9,844 bases of DNA from Methylococcales bacterium (GTDB taxonomy: Bacteria; Pseudomonadota; Gammaproteobacteria; Methylococcales; UBA1147): assembly GCA_024958995.1 (NCBI GenBank), contig JANXGZ010000158.1, forward strand, positions 1 through 9,844. Reading direction: 5' to 3'. The position numbers were made by a program, and so were the translations under genes. Shown one piece after another: positions 6,759 to 9,844 of this stretch. Each line of letters opens with the position of its first letter. Position 1 is the first letter of the stretch. The notes under the pieces were generated by a model. That model saw nothing but the letters and a program-made list of their open reading frames with translations, was not told the DNA's origin and did no database searches.

Positions 6759-7496
6759 GTGAACAAAGCCAAGAACCCGCTCTGGGCGGTTCTCGCATTT
6801 GCAGCATGGCCTGTTGCGGGGATCGGGGCTGATGGGTCGCAAGAGATGTCAAGGATTCCTCCGGATCGGGTTGATCTGCATCTGCTCGTGCTCTGGATTT
6901 GCCTGGCTATCGGGCTGATTGTTTTCGTGGCCATGTTCTATTCGTTCTACCATCACCGCAACTTGTGGGATGGGTCCGCTACTGCTTTCCATGAAAGTGC
7001 AGTGATGGAATCCTTCTGGGCACTGATTCCTTTCGCGATCCTGATCGGCACGGCCATGCCGGCCATTCGCCAGATGATGTCGACGGGTGATCAATATGCC
7101 GCTAAAGTTGGCATTACCATAACGGTCGATCAGTGCGGTAGCGGCTATGGCTATGTGGTAGATGGAGTTTCTTTCGCGTCGGAAGACGGGCCGGTTTCCG
7201 GTCAGGTGATGATCATCCCGGTTGGAAGGAAGATCTGGCTGTCGTTTGCGGCTTCCGCCGTTTCCCAGGTATGGTCGGTTCCAGGACTTGGCTGGGGTGG
7301 TGTGCATACGGTCGCCGGAGTGTCGCATGAATCCTGGCTTAGGGCCGACAAACCGGGAATCTACCGTGGTCAGTGTAGCCCGGCGAACGGCATGGTTGAT
7401 GGGATAAAATCCTTTGTCGTCGATGCAAGGGTTGAAAACAAATACGCACAATGGGTGCAAATGCAGGGTTCCGCGTCAGGACAGCTGAATCATTAA
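6759..7496 (+). CDS. coxB: Cytochrome c oxidase subunit II-like protein lacking the CuA site
   Basis: CoxB normally receives electrons from cytochrome c through a two-copper CuA centre. This 245-residue protein keeps the architecture: a signal peptide (about 1-24), helix 1 (about 40-63, LHLLVLWICLAIGLIVF), the linker FHESAVMESFWALIPF, helix 2 (about 84-103) and a cupredoxin domain with the family's KPGIYRGQC (198-206). The chemistry is gone. Against the CuA pattern H...CxExCxxxHxxM, C206 remains, but the six positions read Q170, C206, P208, N210, D214 and K217. The usual GYQWKW electron-entry segment is VDQCGSGYGY (123-132). The frame is intact, so it may be expressed. GTG 6759 is chosen because AGGGG lies about ten bases before it; TTG 6735 would add eight residues without a ribosome site. 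No coxA follows. It could be decaying or have a structural role. Confidence 0.85.
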   Translation: MNKAKNPLWAVLAFAAWPVAGIGADGSQEMSRIPPDRVDLHLLVLWICLAIGLIVFVAMFYSFYHHRNLWDGSATAFHESAVMESFWALIPFAILIGTAMPAIRQMMSTGDQYAAKVGITITVDQCGSGYGYVVDGVSFASEDGPVSGQVMIIPVGRKIWLSFAASAVSQVWSVPGLGWGGVHTVAGVSHESWLRADKPGIYRGQCSPANGMVDGIKSFVVDARVENKYAQWVQMQGSASGQLNH

Positions 7497-7706
7497 CCAG
7501 CCGGTGATCGTGTCAGCGAACGCGGCGGATGTTGAGCAGATAATTCGGAAATGGGGCCGGGGCGGTTTGGTGAACGCCTGGTTTCTTTTTGCCGGCCGGT
7601 TTCGGGGAAAGTAAAACCAGAGCCTGAAATGGATTCGACTGTTTTTCGTGGGGCCGGAATGCCTGACTGAAACAGATAAAAACAAATTGATAATTGAGTA
7701 ACTGAT
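7497..7706. other. Unassigned junction between coxB and the fused ctaA-ftsY gene
   Basis: All three forward frames were read and none gives a recognisable piece of coxA, coxC, ctaG, surf1 or ctaB. GGCCGG (7555-7560) can pair with CCGGCC (7592-7597), enclosing GGCG/CGCC and a T-rich TTTCTTTTT, so a weak terminator or structured spacer is possible. The last 30 bases are AT-rich and could carry a promoter (GATAAT at 7689-7694), but no convincing -35 is present. Confidence 0.4.
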
Positions 7707-9716
7707 ATGTTCAGAGGTCTCACAGTTCTGGTTGTATTACTGACCTTCAGTGTGGTCGTTGCAAGTTCTCTTGTCCGCGTATCGGATGCGGGTCTGGCCT
7801 GTTCGGATTGGCCGGTCTGCGGAAGCTTGGAAACACTGCTTGGGATGGAAGAACCAATGGAGCAGGCAGCTGCCCTGGATAGTGGGCTAAAGTCCCTTTC
7901 CAAAAAGGTGCTGGCTTCGGTGTTGTATCAGGTCCTGATCGGGCTCACCGGCCTCTTGGTCGGCCTGCTGTGGCTGGGGTCTTTCTTCGTTCGCGTGCAT
8001 CGAAAGGTTGCAATCCTTTCTTCCACCCTGCTGCTGGGTGGAGTGACACTGCAAATACTGCTGAACAAGTGGCTCCTGCAGTTCAATCTGATGCCGGTTG
8101 TTCTCACGGCCGATCATCTGACTGCCTTGTTGGTTTGCTGTATTGCATTCTGGACCTTTCTGCGGGTCAATCCCGGGTTGAGCGTTAACAGAGAACCAGT
8201 CGGGATCGGTTTGTGGGCCCGGCTTTCATTCTTTCTGGTGGTTGTAGAAATTGCCTTGGGTAACTGGGTCAGCGGGCATTATGCTGGAATGGCCTGCCCG
8301 GATTTTCCGGCTTGTCTCGGTAGTTGGTGGCCGCAAGCAGACTACCTGGCCGGTTTTTCGCCGATGCTGGATCCTGGCCTGAATTACCAAGGCGGCGTTC
8401 TTAGTCACGGGGCCCGAGTTGCCATCAACTGGACCCATCGCCTTGGAGCTGTGGTTTCGTTTCTGGCGCTGGGCGGCCTGGCAGTGGCCATCAGTTCATC
8501 CATGTACCACAGGAAACTCCGTAAAGCGGGGGTATTGCTCAGCGTTCTGTTGCTGGTCGAAGTGGGTCTTGGGGTAGCCTCGGTTGTCGAAAACCTGTCC
8601 GTGGCGGTTGTGGTTGGGCACAGCAGTGTTGCTGCCTTGCTGCTGATGCTACTACTCTACATAGATTTCTGGAGCAGCCGACAGGGCGCCTTGCCGGCAG
8701 AAGAGCCGCAGCTGGGAACCGCGGACACTGCCGTTGCCGAAGCGTTGTCCGAGGTGGCCAGAGAAGCTGAGGTTACGGTCGAGCCGGTCAGCTTGTACCA
8801 GCGGTTGAGCAGCCAGCTCGGCCGCACCCGTTCCGGGTTGAGTGCAGTGTTCCAGGCTATCCCTCTGGGCAAGAGGGAGATCAATGCCGAATTGCTCGAA
8901 GACATCGAATCAACCCTTCTGCTGGCCGACATCGGGGTTGACGCGACGCGCGAGATCATTGACAAACTCACGGCCAGCGTCGAGCGGAACCAGCTGGGTG
9001 ATTCCGATGCGCTCAAGGTGGCCCTGCGTGAAAACCTGCTGGATATTCTAAAGCCCTGCGATGCACCCCTGAACATCGAATCGACCGGCGAGCCTTTTGT
9101 CATCTTAGTTGTTGGAGTGAACGGGGTAGGAAAAACGACGACAATCGGCAAGCTGGCCAAGCGCCTTCAGATGCGTGGCTTGAGCGTCATGCTGGCAGCT
9201 GGCGATACGTTTCGGGCCGCAGCGGTGGAACAGTTGCAGGTCTGGGGCGAAAGAAACGATGTGCCGGTGATCGCCCAGCATAGTGGAGCCGATTCTGCAT
9301 CGGTTGTCTACGATGCCCTGCAGTCGGCCCAGGCGCGCGGGATTGATGTACTGATTGCTGATACGGCAGGACGTCTTCATACTAAGGATAATCTCATGGA
9401 GGAACTAAGAAAGGTCAAGCGGATTATGGGAAAGCTGGATCCCGCTGCGCCGCATGAAGTATTGCTTGTCGTTGATGCGGGAACCGGACAGAATGCGCTG
9501 TCACAGGCGGAGCATTTTCACCGGGTCGTGAATCTGACCGGCATCGCCCTAACCAAGCTAGACGGTACGGCCAAGGGTGGGGTGATCTTTGCCCTGGCCC
9601 GAAAGATGGAGATACCTATTCGTTTTGTCGGCGTCGGCGAGGGAATCAATGACCTGCAGGATTTCAATGCAGAGAACTTCATTGAAGCCCTGTTTCCCGA
9701 AGAACCTGAACATTGA
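7707..9716 (+). CDS. ftsY: Fusion protein: CtaA/COX15-like membrane domain + FtsY SRP receptor GTPase
   Basis: One open frame of 669 codons joins two proteins. Residues 1-322 are a CtaA (heme A synthase) fold: helices at about 4-24, 70-92, 101-119, 129-153, 168-190, 237-263, 273-293 and 297-320, with cysteine pairs C32/C38 (GLACSDWPVC) and C197/C203 (MACPDFPAC). Heme-ligand histidines H137, H244 (NWTHRLG) and H305 remain, but the helix-2 Glu and His are replaced by S71 and Y74. Residues 323-360 are an acidic linker (six Glu in 331-359), like the end of an FtsY A domain. Residues 361-669 are a full NG domain: N-domain start SLYQRLSSQLGRTRSGL, P-loop GVNGVGKTTT (470-479), DTFRAAA (500-506), DTAGR (552-556), TKLDG (616-620) and GVGEGINDLQDF (642-653). 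FtsY docks SRP-ribosome complexes at the membrane. Eight helices put the GTPase in the cytoplasm. ftsE follows after 19 bases. Confidence 0.93.
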   Translation: MFRGLTVLVVLLTFSVVVASSLVRVSDAGLACSDWPVCGSLETLLGMEEPMEQAAALDSGLKSLSKKVLASVLYQVLIGLTGLLVGLLWLGSFFVRVHRKVAILSSTLLLGGVTLQILLNKWLLQFNLMPVVLTADHLTALLVCCIAFWTFLRVNPGLSVNREPVGIGLWARLSFFLVVVEIALGNWVSGHYAGMACPDFPACLGSWWPQADYLAGFSPMLDPGLNYQGGVLSHGARVAINWTHRLGAVVSFLALGGLAVAISSSMYHRKLRKAGVLLSVLLLVEVGLGVASVVENLSVAVVVGHSSVAALLLMLLLYIDFWSSRQGALPAEEPQLGTADTAVAEALSEVAREAEVTVEPVSLYQRLSSQLGRTRSGLSAVFQAIPLGKREINAELLEDIESTLLLADIGVDATREIIDKLTASVERNQLGDSDALKVALRENLLDILKPCDAPLNIESTGEPFVILVVGVNGVGKTTTIGKLAKRLQMRGLSVMLAAGDTFRAAAVEQLQVWGERNDVPVIAQHSGADSASVVYDALQSAQARGIDVLIADTAGRLHTKDNLMEELRKVKRIMGKLDPAAPHEVLLVVDAGTGQNALSQAEHFHRVVNLTGIALTKLDGTAKGGVIFALARKMEIPIRFVGVGEGINDLQDFNAENFIEALFPEEPEH

Positions 9717-9735
9717 GTAATTTTTTTCCGGGAAA

Positions 9736-9844
9736 GTGCTGCAGTTCGACCATGTAAGCAAACGCTACCGCGGCAGCGGGGAAGCGCTTCTGGATCTCAG
9801 TTTTCGCATCGGCGAAGGTGAAATGGTTTTCCTGACCGGACGGT
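9736..9844 (+). CDS. ftsE: Cell division ATP-binding protein FtsE, N-terminal part
   Basis: The first 36 codons of an ABC ATPase run off the window end. Reading from GTG 9736 gives LQFDHVSKRYRGSG, then LLDLSFRIGEGEMVFLTG. This matches the start of FtsE (F-HVSK-Y, GEM-FLTG just before the P-loop). With FtsX, FtsE controls septal murein hydrolysis. A TAA at 9718-9720 closes the frame upstream, and GTG 9736 is the first start codon after it, though the GGGAAA in front is very close. It follows ftsY by 19 bases, the classic ftsY-ftsE-ftsX order, which supports the FtsY assignment of the fusion and suggests one transcript. The Walker motifs are beyond the window. Confidence 0.88.
   Translation, partial: MLQFDHVSKRYRGSGEALLDLSFRIGEGEMVFLTGR

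Noticed and set aside
8657..9160. A 167-codon open frame on the minus strand opposite the ftsY part
   Set aside because: It is serine- and arginine-rich, as expected from the complement of a well-supported coding frame, and shows no domain.

Overview
The window looks like a stretch of a gammaproteobacterial chromosome. The grounds are the gene order bioB-bioF-bioH-bioC-bioD with a divergent comF-type gene next to bioB, an fxsA homologue, and an ftsY gene followed at once by ftsE. No insertion sequence, phage gene, CRISPR array or tRNA was seen. The species cannot be named from the sequence alone.

Layout. Bases 2-220 hold the end of a trypsin-like serine protease, followed by a probable terminator. 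fxsA (479-931) encodes a small membrane protein. Bases 1021-1613 on the minus strand hold a decayed comF, with frameshifts, an internal deletion and a premature stop near the end. The stretch in front of bioB carries a TATAAT box and a good candidate BirA (biotin repressor) operator. The biotin operon bioB-bioF-bioH-bioC-bioD (1746-6333) follows. All five genes appear intact, and the last four overlap end to start. bioA is not here. Bases 6334-6758 have no recognisable gene but contain two tandem hairpins and a terminator-like hairpin.

The remarkable part is the right third. A cox-type subunit II gene (6759-7496) keeps its signal peptide and both membrane helices, but only one of the six CuA ligand positions survives and the electron-entry tryptophan motif is gone. 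After 210 bases of unassigned sequence comes one 669-codon open frame (7707-9716). Its first ~320 residues are an eight-helix CtaA/COX15 (heme A synthase) domain. Its last ~310 residues are a complete FtsY NG GTPase, the SRP receptor. ftsE starts 19 bases later and runs off the window.

How it fits together. BioC and BioH start and finish pimeloyl-chain making; BioF, BioD and BioB carry out three of the four ring-assembly steps, with the aminotransferase step encoded elsewhere. The fusion looks like the outcome of a deletion that joined the end of a cox operon to ftsY. coxA, coxC, ctaG, surf1 and ctaB are all absent between coxB and ctaA. Because the CtaA part has lost its helix-2 Glu/His and neighbouring CoxB has lost CuA, the simplest reading is that this cox locus no longer makes or serves an aa3 oxidase, and that the dead CtaA domain survives as a built-in membrane anchor for FtsY. 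That functional reading is inference; the fusion and the missing ligands are read directly from the sequence.
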